Assembly: GCA_900128395.1 (NCBI GenBank)
Contig: LT649234.1
Span: 31,012 to 95,011, forward strand
Direction: 5' to 3'
From: Stramenopiles sp. TOSAG23-2
Lineage: Eukaryota; Sar
DNA: 64,000 nt
Shown here: positions 54,001-62,429 of the stretch, in pieces
Numbering within the stretch: position 1 is the first letter of the stretch
Layout: every line of letters begins with the position of its first letter
Program-made: the position numbers and the translations under genes
The notes under the pieces: generated by a model
Seen by the model: the letters and a program-made list of their open reading frames with translations, nothing else
Database searches by the model: none
What the model was told of the DNA's origin: nothing

Positions 54001-56955
54001 ATAACCACCCACCGAAGAATCCACATCACTATCAGTGAATGCATATGCATCCTTCTTTTTCCTATTTTTCTTCTTTTTTTTTGTCGTCTTCTTACGTGGG
54101 GAATATCCATCATCGGAAGAACCAGAATAGTATGCATCGCCACCAACACCAGCCTCTGCCTCCGGATCACTATCGCTACTTGCAGAGTCACTTCCGGATT
54201 GGTAATTATCAGTTTCCTTTCCTTTCATAACTTTAACGAACTGGGATTGCGTAACACTGCCTTTTTTCTTAGAATCAAGCTGGTTGAATAAAGCTTGTAT
54301 CATCGCGTCAGGAATATCTTTCGTTAGTTTTAGCAAGCCAATTCCATTTTCAAATTCATCAATTTCAATATACCCATTTCTGCTTACATCAAAAAATTTA
54401 AAACAGGCTTTTACGCTGTAATCTTTATCCCTTTGCATTAAATGCTTTTCGACTTGTAATGCAATTAGATGGAACATTCGATTCACTCGACGGGAATCTG
54501 ACCTTGTCTTTCCAACTTTCATCTTGTTTCGCTTTAATGTCTTCGGGGCTTCAAATTCCGCTCCAATACCTTCTTTAAAATCTTCGAAAGATATTTCATT
54601 TGCAAATTTATTTTTTTTATCATGTTTTGGATCAAAATGATCACATATCAATTCCATTTCTTCATCGCCAATTAAATCTCGCACTTGGCTATCATCCAAT
54701 AATTTTTCAAACGCGTAATCTAATTGAACGCGTTGCATTTCCGAATGATCAATGTCAGACGCATGGGATGCAGCACCGCCGATGAATGCAAGTTTATCAA
54801 ATGCCTTTTGCCAATTCTTGCGTTTCTTACTTTTGCTACCACCCAGTGCTATCGTTTCTAGTTTATCATATAGATGGTTATATATGTCCTGTATTATTTC
54901 TCGGTCGTACTCGGCAATATTTCCATATACAAACTTCATGAAACTTGCTTTCGATATAACACCACTGCCATCTGGATCAAATCTGTTCTTAAATTTTTCC
55001 ATTTCAGCTTTTGATACCGCGACTTTCATCTCTTTCAATAACGATTTAAATGCAATTGCATTGATAACTCCTGTTTTTTTCCTATCGTATTTATCAAATA
55101 CACTTTGTAAACCTTTTTTAGAACGTCGTGCGAAACCTTGTATTTTACGTCGTACTTTTTTAGCCATCGCATCAATTTCTTCATCGCCATGTTGAACAAA
55201 TACAAAGAAATCTTTAAGTGTAATACTCTTCGTTCCTTTTAAATCTATTTTCTTGAACAAAATATCAAATTCTTTTTGTTCCAATAAAATCCCTTCATCC
55301 TCCAGCACATGTCGAAATTCTTTCAATGACAAAGCTCCTTTCTTCTTTGTATCGTGCCTTTTGAAACCTTTCTCTAAATCAATTTTTCCAACACCTTCCA
55401 TACAATGTTCTCTTAAAACTGTTCGGACATGATCTATGATTTGTTGATTCATATCATGGGCATTTCCAGCATTTGCCAGGTCGTTTTTATCCACATCGGT
55501 TTCATATGATCGTTTCCTATACCAAAGATACACATCCTTAGCGAAGAACAACCCGCCTTTATTAACCATTCCAGGACATCGTTTATAACCATGAAATGGT
55601 GGAGAGTGGATGGGATCAAGAGGATTTTTTATTTTCCCCATCGTAACTGCTACATTCAAAAGTGGAAACGAATCGTTTACATTTTTTCGAACCCATAAAT
55701 AAATATCGCTACCGGCAAGCAAACTATTCCCATGATTTAAGGATTGCGGAATACAATGGAATCCTTGACTTACTAACACACTATCGCGTTTGTTACCTGA
55801 GATAGTAATATCTGTAATACGATCACGTTTAAAATCTTCCTTCGTGGTATATTGATCCGCACGTTTTTTTAAAAACCATAAGCTAACTTTTTTTGCTATT
55901 TGACTACTGCCATTTAAATCAGCATTTAGACGACGGTATCCAAGGTGAATAAAATTTTCTTCTTGTTGTACCGCTTTCGAACTATTCCCCACTGTGAATT
56001 GAATATCAACAATTGGGGCCTCGTCATCAAAATCACTTTGAGCAAGTAAATCATGCATTGATGTACTAATAAACTTCCTAAGCTCCTTTGAACTTACACT
56101 TCCATTGCCATCTTTGTCAAGAAATTGAAAAATTTCTCTTAATTCACCTTCACTTAATTCTACAAATAAATTTTGCTCAATGTATCTTCCTAAGACTGCT
56201 CTTGACATGCCTTCATTGTTTGCTTCTTTACCAATCACCATCCTTAAAAAATTTTCATTTTCAGACTTATTTCCTTTTTTTTTAATTTCAGACCGTAACT
56301 TGTAAATAATTCGTGTTATCTCTTCATTTGAATATGACATGGCCGATACAAATTCATCCCAATCAATGGAACCATCATTATTAGAATCCAATATATCGCA
56401 TAAATGCTTGATGTCACTTTCGGACAAGCGTTCACCTTCACCAGGGCGCAATTTGGAATTCAATACCATTTGTAAATGCTTGCCAAATTTTTTGGTAGGT
56501 ATACTTAATTGACCACTTTTTGTTTTAGTAATATGACCTCCACTGATAGAAGAAAAATTCTTGTATAATGCAGTTGAAAATGGTTCTTGATGCCCAGCAT
56601 GATTTTCATGCAATTCTTCCCGCAATACAGTACGGAATTTTGCAAGCATCTCTTCATCATGTGTATATGCTTTTCTTAAGTCTTTACGCTTTTTCGTTTT
56701 GCTTTTTTTTCTATTTTTTTTGGACCTTCTATTTTCCCTGGAATCATCACTATCTGAGGACGACCAATCTTCCTCTTCACTATCTGATTCTTCTTCCTCG
56801 CTACTTGTATCATTTTTCATTTCTTTTTTACTTTCCTTATCTTCCTTTTTTGAATTTTTTTTGTTATTCTTTTTTGAAGATGTTATCTTTGTCTTTTTCA
56901 AACTACTTTTTGTATTTTTAGACTTTGATGTAGGACTTTTTTCTTCATCCGACAT
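51022..56955 (-). CDS. 1977-residue EF-hand/MABP scaffold with RanBP2-type zinc finger
   Basis: The start is ATG 56955 (MSDEEKSP); the open frame reaches a TTG at 56997, which is less likely. After a Lys/Ser/Glu-rich N-terminus come about 18 EF-hand-like loops over the length, some canonical (DSNNDGSIDWDE, DKDGNGSVSSKE, DLNGDGYISTKE, DTNGDGVISRRE, DDNGDGYINYKA) and others degenerate. Near residues 330-520 two MABP-like halves occur (FIHLGYRRLNADLNGS, VSLWFLKKR, IYLWVRKN, HGYKRCPGMVNKGGLFF), a fold that binds membranes in ESCRT-I MVB12. Near 1791-1818 is a RanBP2 finger (CPVCMFPNNKN...CDMC). The tail is RS-rich. A calcium-responsive membrane/cytoskeleton scaffold is inferred. Confidence 0.88.
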   Translation of the reverse strand: MSDEEKSPTSKSKNTKSSLKKTKITSSKKNNKKNSKKEDKESKKEMKNDTSSEEEESDSEEEDWSSSDSDDSRENRRSKKNRKKSKTKKRKDLRKAYTHDEEMLAKFRTVLREELHENHAGHQEPFSTALYKNFSSISGGHITKTKSGQLSIPTKKFGKHLQMVLNSKLRPGEGERLSESDIKHLCDILDSNNDGSIDWDEFVSAMSYSNEEITRIIYKLRSEIKKKGNKSENENFLRMVIGKEANNEGMSRAVLGRYIEQNLFVELSEGELREIFQFLDKDGNGSVSSKELRKFISTSMHDLLAQSDFDDEAPIVDIQFTVGNSSKAVQQEENFIHLGYRRLNADLNGSSQIAKKVSLWFLKKRADQYTTKEDFKRDRITDITISGNKRDSVLVSQGFHCIPQSLNHGNSLLAGSDIYLWVRKNVNDSFPLLNVAVTMGKIKNPLDPIHSPPFHGYKRCPGMVNKGGLFFAKDVYLWYRKRSYETDVDKNDLANAGNAHDMNQQIIDHVRTVLREHCMEGVGKIDLEKGFKRHDTKKKGALSLKEFRHVLEDEGILLEQKEFDILFKKIDLKGTKSITLKDFFVFVQHGDEEIDAMAKKVRRKIQGFARRSKKGLQSVFDKYDRKKTGVINAIAFKSLLKEMKVAVSKAEMEKFKNRFDPDGSGVISKASFMKFVYGNIAEYDREIIQDIYNHLYDKLETIALGGSKSKKRKNWQKAFDKLAFIGGAASHASDIDHSEMQRVQLDYAFEKLLDDSQVRDLIGDEEMELICDHFDPKHDKKNKFANEISFEDFKEGIGAEFEAPKTLKRNKMKVGKTRSDSRRVNRMFHLIALQVEKHLMQRDKDYSVKACFKFFDVSRNGYIEIDEFENGIGLLKLTKDIPDAMIQALFNQLDSKKKGSVTQSQFVKVMKGKETDNYQSGSDSASSDSDPEAEAGVGGDAYYSGSSDDGYSPRKKTTKKKKKNRKKKDAYAFTDSDVDSSVGGYTSSDSSDRSTTYSSSPLSDDEIFEHKPKKIKRKKLKSKRKKKSNDGKFWKMIRHKVRRAKKREGRYGIDLYEIFERASKKEQKKRGSKKIKKNVISKNGFHKVINSVGIDFSKSVLSKVQKNFVRGKNKSLVNYHLFLISAFKDYQDLHADDDTDEDDVSARSLSGSQIREKLRRVIVRSKESGIDVMKMFQVFDKNGDKLLTADELRSTSVALGLSMSRREANALVRYLDRDGKHDGRVDYEELVDFIQENKKDIAIDEIENKIKDAIHSSNKDGKPLVLEEEFARFDLNGDGYISTKEFRKTLKEAFDLTFSDSQYKALLKRVDKHGHGKIDYEHFAKRYQYGKKDLEVLAVKLRKRFLDIAVDKAISFQEIFRSMDTNGDGVISRREFRNALNRTSCNLTERELRSLMDKFDSKRAGRIDYKAFVKFASPKDSDLSDIETVIRERVRELARVRGGLKTLDMVAPFERKDVNRNGQITIDEFKHALESLGLDITQREFRIVCARFDDNGDGYINYKAFCRFAHLDDKETMAMCKRLKKRLKDAASEEIYVRDIFAKHDEFNKTGRVTKLQFREGARYLNLGLSADERLTIEDRFKAMDNNDDFMYLDFLKWVNNANEDGSSRKAAWHGEAGNDSNILNTTGQDDEVWNSRTVRTWLNTQASPRQRRRFNRLYASLSSYKQNSRRGGHKYPRPGNLDGSVLLGSNNDIFASPRRGSSRLRDPKGDIMGSTVKKPRSYGGISMPPSTPVGTRNFSSSMNSTWRGNDQFLSSTLQSDMGGSMMSRLQLSAIETGDVTEQEFRDNRAIFQQTGNWACPVCMFPNNKNFSRKCDMCASANPYMLPMGASTSPLKFSFTGAQTGGGFSSPRNSSHIENALDGTIAWRGDESDDDRYAESDEEDRRERKKKKKERKKYSDEDEDDYDYNKKKKNRRGRSRNKFSDDDEDGSGYRSRSRSKGRGKSSRRNKYTDDETDSGLDSPRTRSDRRRRRKQRY

Positions 56956-57687
56956 ATTTTTGTGTAACTTGTTTTTGATCTTTTTTTTTTTTTCCAAATA
57001 TTTCCTCCTCTTCTTATATATATCTATATATCTATATGTTGTATTTATATTACGTTATATAAAACTATCATATATCTTGGGCACACGATTCTCTTGACTT
57101 GTAATATAATATACAACATACACGTATTTTCTTGTATCTATTACCCTGAGAGTACTTTCTGTTCTGTTTTTATTTATTCATTTTTTTTCATCAAAAACAG
57201 TTGGAGTTGCAGCTAACTGCCAAATGTGCAAATTAACGGAAATCGTATAAAATAGGAAGATTAGTATACAAATATATATACTTAATATAAAAAAAGTTGA
57301 CGGAAATTTTTTTCAGAAATTTTTCCTTGCCGGGCTTGCGTAAGATTGCATGCCTAAGGCATGCCCAGCATGCTGGGCATGCTAAAAGTGGAATGCTTTC
57401 CAGCTGTCGTCCCCTGTGCTGTGTGCGTTGTGGATTTTTGAGGCATGATGCATTCTTTTTGAGGGAACACATAACTGTATTTTGAAAGGTTTTCAATAAT
57501 TATATATTACATTATAAACAAAAAGTATATATATAAAGATATATACTTTAGTATTTGATTTATTTGCAACAACCACCACCATTTGTTATAATATATACAC
57601 ACAGATCATATTTGTAATAAAGACATATAGAGTAGTTTTTTTAAAAAAAGAGAAGGTAACATTGTTATTTGATTTATTTTTCAAAAT
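56956..57687. other. Divergent intergenic space with GC palindrome
   Basis: This 732-base space is AT-rich with runs of TATATC near 57020-57040, and includes the palindromic island at 57348-57382. The short frames overlapping the island are not convincing. Confidence 0.6.
57348..57382. repeat. GC-rich palindromic island
   Basis: A perfect 24-base palindrome occupies 57359-57382 (centre CCCAGCATGCTGGG). It is preceded and overlapped by a second inverted repeat, GCATGCC-TAA-GGCATGC (57348-57364). The core GCCCAGCATGCTGGGC is one base from the core at 36282-36331. Confidence 0.85.
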
Positions 57688-58188
57688 ATGCAAATTGTTA
57701 GTGATGGTCAAAATTTAAATAATAAGTTAACGAAAAGACCTTCAGTAAGACAATCAAGATTATTTAGAGAAAGAGAGTCAGGAAATACGATGAAAAATTT
57801 ATTAGGGCAATCCCATTTAAATTGGGATGTTACAAGAACACAAGGTGCATGGGATAATCCAGTATTTGATCACAATAAACCACATGGTTATGATGAACAG
57901 CAACAAAATAATAATAATCGTGGACAAAATTATCCAATTGCAAGACAAAATATTAATAAAAATAATAATAATATAAAGGCAAAAAAAACGAAAATAATAA
58001 GAGTAGGAAAAAGAAACAACAATATCAATACATACACGAATAACAATACAAACAATACTAATATCAAACAGCCTCAACAATCACAACATCAACCACAAAT
58101 AGTTAAGCTAAACCGTAAAATAGAATATGAAGTGAATTCACAAAGATCGAAATCACATCAATCATTATTAGAAACAAGGCCATGGTAA
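57688..58188 (+). CDS. Small Asn-rich protein of unknown function
   Basis: The protein has 166 residues. The first 75 look folded or conserved (SVRQSRLFRERESGNTMKNL and SHLNWDVTRTQGAWDNPVFD). The rest is Asn/Gln/Lys-rich low complexity, ending with SQRSKSHQSLLETRPW. No domain was recognised and no signal peptide is present. The sharp stop-to-stop frame and ordered N-terminal half argue that it is real. It is convergent with the RRM gene. Confidence 0.65.
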   Translation: MQIVSDGQNLNNKLTKRPSVRQSRLFRERESGNTMKNLLGQSHLNWDVTRTQGAWDNPVFDHNKPHGYDEQQQNNNNRGQNYPIARQNINKNNNNIKAKKTKIIRVGKRNNNINTYTNNNTNNTNIKQPQQSQHQPQIVKLNRKIEYEVNSQRSKSHQSLLETRPW

Positions 58189-58634
58189 ATAATTGGAAGA
58201 AAAAAAAATATGATATGTGCAATGTTATTATCGAAACAGGAAAAGAGCGAGAGAGATGATATAAAATATTTACGCGAAAGTAGTGTCGCGTGCATATAAT
58301 ATTTGTGCACATTTCTCTTTCTTGCTTCTCGCCTTATAATAAATAAAATAAAAAAAACATTAAATATTTGAAAAACTATATGTATAATATACGAGTACGA
58401 CGTATAATATACGACGTATGATATTACCTGGTATAATATTTTATTTTTTTTTTTTAAAAAAACTTTATAAAACAACTAAATCTAGAAATAATTATTTATT
58501 ATGCATACGAGTATATGATTAAAGCCTCTCTCTATATACAGTGCACACAAAACAAAAAATAAGGATTTAAAGAGATTACGAAATCAAAATCACACACCGA
58601 TACATACGAGGATAAAAAACCATGCCTCGCATGA
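58189..58634. promoter_or_regulatory. Convergent intergenic space with TACGA/ACGTA words
   Basis: This 446-base 3'-to-3' space carries ATACGAGTACGACGTATAAT then ATACGACGTATGATATT near 58389-58425, and ATACGAGTATATG near 58505. These are the same type of words as in other convergent spaces. No gene was seen. Confidence 0.45.
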
Positions 58635-60704
58635 TCAAGTATAACGCGGTTGTTGAGGATCGTAAACTATAGCAGGATCATAAAGTTCTTGATTATTATA
58701 CGATGGTTGTTGCTGTTGTTGTGTCACATTACTAGGATTACCATTACTATAACCTTGAAGTAATTGTGAAAGAAGGGCAGGATCCATATTTTGTTGTGAT
58801 TGTTGTTGTAAATGCGGTTGCTGTTGTTGTTGTTGTTGGGGATCGTAAACGGCACTGTTATTGTAATTGCTATTGGGATTATATGGTTGTTGTTGATTGT
58901 ATTGCTGTTGCTGATCATACGAATATGAAGGCGGCATTCCAGGAGGATACGGATCGTATACTGGAGCATTAGAATGATTATATTGTTGTTGATTATCATA
59001 TGCAGGTGCTTGATACTGCTGCTGCTGCTGTTGTTGATTATATCCATGATGATTATTCATTGCATTCGTTTGTTGGGTATATTGTTGTTGCTGTTGCTGC
59101 TGTTGTTGTTGCTGTTGCTGCTGTTGTTGTTGCTGTTGTTGCTGTTGCTGCTGCTGTTGTTGTTGTTGCAAACGTTGCTCCATTTCTTGTTGTTGCATCA
59201 ATAATTGTTTTTCCTTCAATTCTAATTCTAACTTTTGTAATTGTTGTTGTTTAGACATCAATTTCAATTCTTGTTGTACAATAGCATTGTTTTTGGCGTT
59301 AATAGCAGCAACGTCAGCTACATGATTAGTCGCTGGTGGAGCAAGCACTACTGCTGGTTGTAAAACTTCCAACTCTTGACTATGTCTTCTTCCATGATCG
59401 TGACCTTGACTATATCCTCTCATATTACGTTGCATGTTTCCATTATTATTATTATTATTTTGCTCCATTTGACGTTGCATATTTATATCTTTTGAATGTT
59501 TAGACATAATATCAATCAACCCCACCAATGGTTTTTCCTCATGTCGTCTTTGAGTGTTTGAAGAAAAATTACGATAATTAACAGTTTGATTGTTTTCATT
59601 TGATTTACCAACAATGCATACAAAATTAATTCCTTCTTGCTGATATTGAGTTAAGACATCCCCCATACGCATATTATTTAGTACACGAATTTCACATGGA
59701 AAAAAAGCTTTTGTCTCGATTTCATTGCGTACAAAGTTGCAATACTTAGAATGATTATGACTTAGCAATAATAAAATGCAAGGTGGGAGACGTTTGTATG
59801 CAAAATATTGTCGCATATCAGCTAGTAATGATTGTTGCCGAGTATCCATCATCATATTATTGTTGTTGTTAGTATATGGTTGTAAACCACCACCACTTGC
59901 AAGATGATTATTGCGTGATGAATTCGGATATACACGTTCACGGTAATTAGGAACATAGTTGTTTTTTTGCAAAACTTTATCATTGTTTTTTGCAGCACTT
60001 TGTACTTGAAGTATATTATCCCCTAAATTCATTGCATTTGCAGCAGCACTTTGAATCGCATGTTGTGCTTCTTCAGGAGTAGCAAATTGTACAAATCCAA
60101 AAGATGTACTACGTTTTTTAATAATATGTGGTTTTTCAATTACATTACCAAATTTCGAGAAAAGTTGATGAAGATTTTCAGGCGTATCCCAACCTTTTTG
60201 TAGATTACCAACATATACTCTTGCTAAATTTTTTCTTTTATTATATTCTGCATATGTATGTGCATTGCGTTGACTATTGGATTTAGAAGTGCGAGCACGT
60301 TTATTGCTGGTATTGGAAGTGGTATCAATAGTAGAAGAAGAAGCATGTCCATTTTTATCTTCAAAAAAAGTTGTCGTCGTATCGGCAGCATTATTTGATA
60401 TTGACCTGGAGGATCTTGTACGTTTTTTTGAAGTTGTTACTGGAGTATCCGATGAGGTTGTTGGTTTGATTGTTTCTTTTTCAGGAATATTTTCAATACC
60501 TTTCCTCGTAGCTTTAGTTTGAACAATATCCTTATCACTTTTTGTCGTTGACGATTCTTCTTCTGTTATAGTGGTAGTAGAATCTTGTACTGTTGTTGGT
60601 TTAATGTTTAAAGATTTGCCGTTGATTATAATACTATTATTATTATCATCATCTTTAACATCATTCTTTTCATCATTAGTAGTATGAACAGAATTGGATG
60701 ACAT
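58635..60704 (-). CDS. RRM protein with polyglutamine tract, NCOA5-like layout
   Basis: The protein has 689 residues. A disordered Thr/Ser-rich N-terminus contains a KKRTRSSRS-type basic cluster. An RRM lies at about 163-243 (RVYVGNLQKGWDTPENLHQL, SFGFVQFATPEEAQHAI). Residues about 300-390 (PPCILLLLSHNHSKYCNFVR, EGINFVCIVGKSNENNQTVN) resemble the class II tRNA-synthetase anticodon-binding-like fold found in NCOA5. A Gln-rich C-terminus follows, with a pure run of 29 Gln (59082-59168, mixed CAA/CAG). The combination resembles NCOA5, a nuclear coactivator and RNA-binding protein, and LLSQLLQGY near the end recalls its C-terminal helix. A generic RRM/Q-rich protein is the alternative. Confidence 0.85.
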   Translation of the reverse strand: MSSNSVHTTNDEKNDVKDDDNNNSIIINGKSLNIKPTTVQDSTTTITEEESSTTKSDKDIVQTKATRKGIENIPEKETIKPTTSSDTPVTTSKKRTRSSRSISNNAADTTTTFFEDKNGHASSSTIDTTSNTSNKRARTSKSNSQRNAHTYAEYNKRKNLARVYVGNLQKGWDTPENLHQLFSKFGNVIEKPHIIKKRSTSFGFVQFATPEEAQHAIQSAAANAMNLGDNILQVQSAAKNNDKVLQKNNYVPNYRERVYPNSSRNNHLASGGGLQPYTNNNNNMMMDTRQQSLLADMRQYFAYKRLPPCILLLLSHNHSKYCNFVRNEIETKAFFPCEIRVLNNMRMGDVLTQYQQEGINFVCIVGKSNENNQTVNYRNFSSNTQRRHEEKPLVGLIDIMSKHSKDINMQRQMEQNNNNNNGNMQRNMRGYSQGHDHGRRHSQELEVLQPAVVLAPPATNHVADVAAINAKNNAIVQQELKLMSKQQQLQKLELELKEKQLLMQQQEMEQRLQQQQQQQQQQQQQQQQQQQQQQQQQQQQQYTQQTNAMNNHHGYNQQQQQQQYQAPAYDNQQQYNHSNAPVYDPYPPGMPPSYSYDQQQQYNQQQPYNPNSNYNNSAVYDPQQQQQQQPHLQQQSQQNMDPALLSQLLQGYSNGNPSNVTQQQQQPSYNNQELYDPAIVYDPQQPRYT
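59082..59168 (-). repeat. Polyglutamine tract (29 codons)
   Basis: Uninterrupted CAA/CAG codons encode 29 Gln within the RRM gene. The codons are mixed, which tends to slow slippage. Confidence 0.9.
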
Positions 60705-61343
60705 TTTATTGACGTTATATATATATATATATATATAAATATAAATTTTGATTATAGTTATATGTATATTCTTTCTAATAACTTTAGTTTCAAGGTTGAT
60801 TAAAAAATATATTTCTTTAATTAATAATTATTACAAAAAAAAATTAAACAAACTGAAATTCAACGTAAATAGTAGAAACAGCAATAATTAACAACAACAA
60901 CAGCAAAAAAAAGAAGTTATAAGTAATAAAAGGGGGATGGAAAACGATGCAAATATATGTATGTATCTATATATATATATATATCTTGATGAAACAAATA
61001 TCCACATAAAAGTTCTACATCTATATCTATATCTATCCCTAATTTTCTTTCTAATAATTTTTTAGTTGTTTGTCTATTATTAGTTAGTATGAGATCTATA
61101 TTGTTGCTGGATTGCCAGGATGATTGCACTCCAGGCACTCTGGCACTATTGTGTGTGGTGCTAAACTTCATTCATTTTCTTTTTTTCTGTTTTTTGTTGA
61201 TCCATCGGTGGTGGTGGAGTCAATCACTTTTTCATCATAATATAACAACACAACACACTATTGAATATATTTATTTTATACTTGATGCACAGATTAGCAT
61301 ACCAATATCTATAACATGAAGTGCTATTAATTATCCTAAATAA
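60705..61343. other. Divergent intergenic space
   Basis: This space contains an AT run (60720-60736) directly upstream of the RRM start and a small CCAG-rich island at 61108-61143 (ATTGCCAGGA, CTCCAGGCACTCTGGCAC). No convincing gene was seen. Confidence 0.55.
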
Positions 61344-62134
61344 ATAGGTATAAATTGCTGGAACACCTTAAATATATCGTTACCTATTAAGCAAATTAAA
61401 AAAGCCATGAAGAAAGAAGGAACCAAGGAAATGAAATATATCACGATCTCAAAATGCAAACCGTGGACATGGGTAATGGTACCAATTAAAACATACAGCA
61501 TAAATAATATTAAAGACATGCGACGACATGAGAATCATCTGATACAACAATATAAACCCCAACTAAATTTTATTGGCACTTACAAACAAAATATCAAAAT
61601 TAATGGAATGGCAAAAAGAAACTCAAATAACAAGCGCGATATATAAAAAATTAAGAAATAAGAGATTAAGAAATAAAATTAAAAACTTCAATGAAAGTGC
61701 AACTACTTTTAAGTATAAACAACATGGAAATTGCCAAACTGTTAAAAAAGATATGGATATTCGACGATACCAGCCCCATTTTCTTCAGCTTTGCCATTTT
61801 GTAAATGATGAGTTCCTACCAGATGGGTTTCACAATTGGTCATTTCCACAGTTACTAGTATTTTCTGTGGGAATTGAAAATTGGATAAGGAGGAAGAAGA
61901 AGGATGTCAAGGCATGTAGACAAATATAACGAATTGATTCAAAATGAGGATTCAATAATTGCAGAAATGAGCAAAAATGAGCAAATGCATGCAATGTTTA
62001 CAAACATTGCTACAAAATTTGAGACTGAAATTAATGAAATGGATGCCCTTCTTAATGTTGGGTATTCATTTGTGAAGTTACATGAAATGACTGCACTTGA
62101 CTATACAACTGTGATACAATGCACACAGCAGTAA
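61344..62134 (+). pseudogene. Broken GIY-YIG nuclease-like gene, three overlapping frames
   Basis: Three plus-strand frames follow each other with overlaps: 61344-61646, 61567-61929 and 61889-62134. The first includes KKAMKKEGTKEMKYITI and RRHENHLIQQYKPQLN, which match the C-terminal half of GIY-YIG nuclease domains (K-x-G, then E-xx-xI-xx-xKP-xLN). The second has HFLQLCHFVNDEFLPDGFHN; the third is helical. Each change of frame is +1. The N-terminal GIY-YIG half, with its catalytic Tyr/Arg, was not found before a stop at 61341. GIY-YIG nucleases are common in homing elements and Penelope-like retroelements, so a decayed mobile element is the plainest reading; the parent element is unknown. 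Confidence 0.55.
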
Positions 62135-62429
62135 GTGTTTACATTAGGGTTTCTACGCTACACTACATTAACACTACATAGCATGGTAAATCTCTATTAC
62201 TATGTACATACCATTGTGAATATAAATCAGGCCACTTTAACTTCTTTTTTTTGCAACAACAACAAAAAAACAACAACACATCATTGCAAAATTACTAATG
62301 CACTAACTATACTATAATATATATTATACACGAGAAAAAAAAATATATATATAGTCTATAATTAGGAATACATATTTACATTCACCCCACCACCATCATC
62401 TCAATTGTTACTATTATTATATTATAATC
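62135..62429. other. 5' flank of the acyltransferase gene
   Basis: This AT-rich 295-base space has a CAACAA run near 62258. GTAAGTG at 62132 directly at the end of the third frame of the broken gene looks like a splice donor, but no acceptor was identified. Confidence 0.45.

Noticed and set aside
59082..59168. PolyQ tract as a mobile or viral insertion
   Set aside because: It is a simple codon run in a Gln-rich domain; no flanking signatures.
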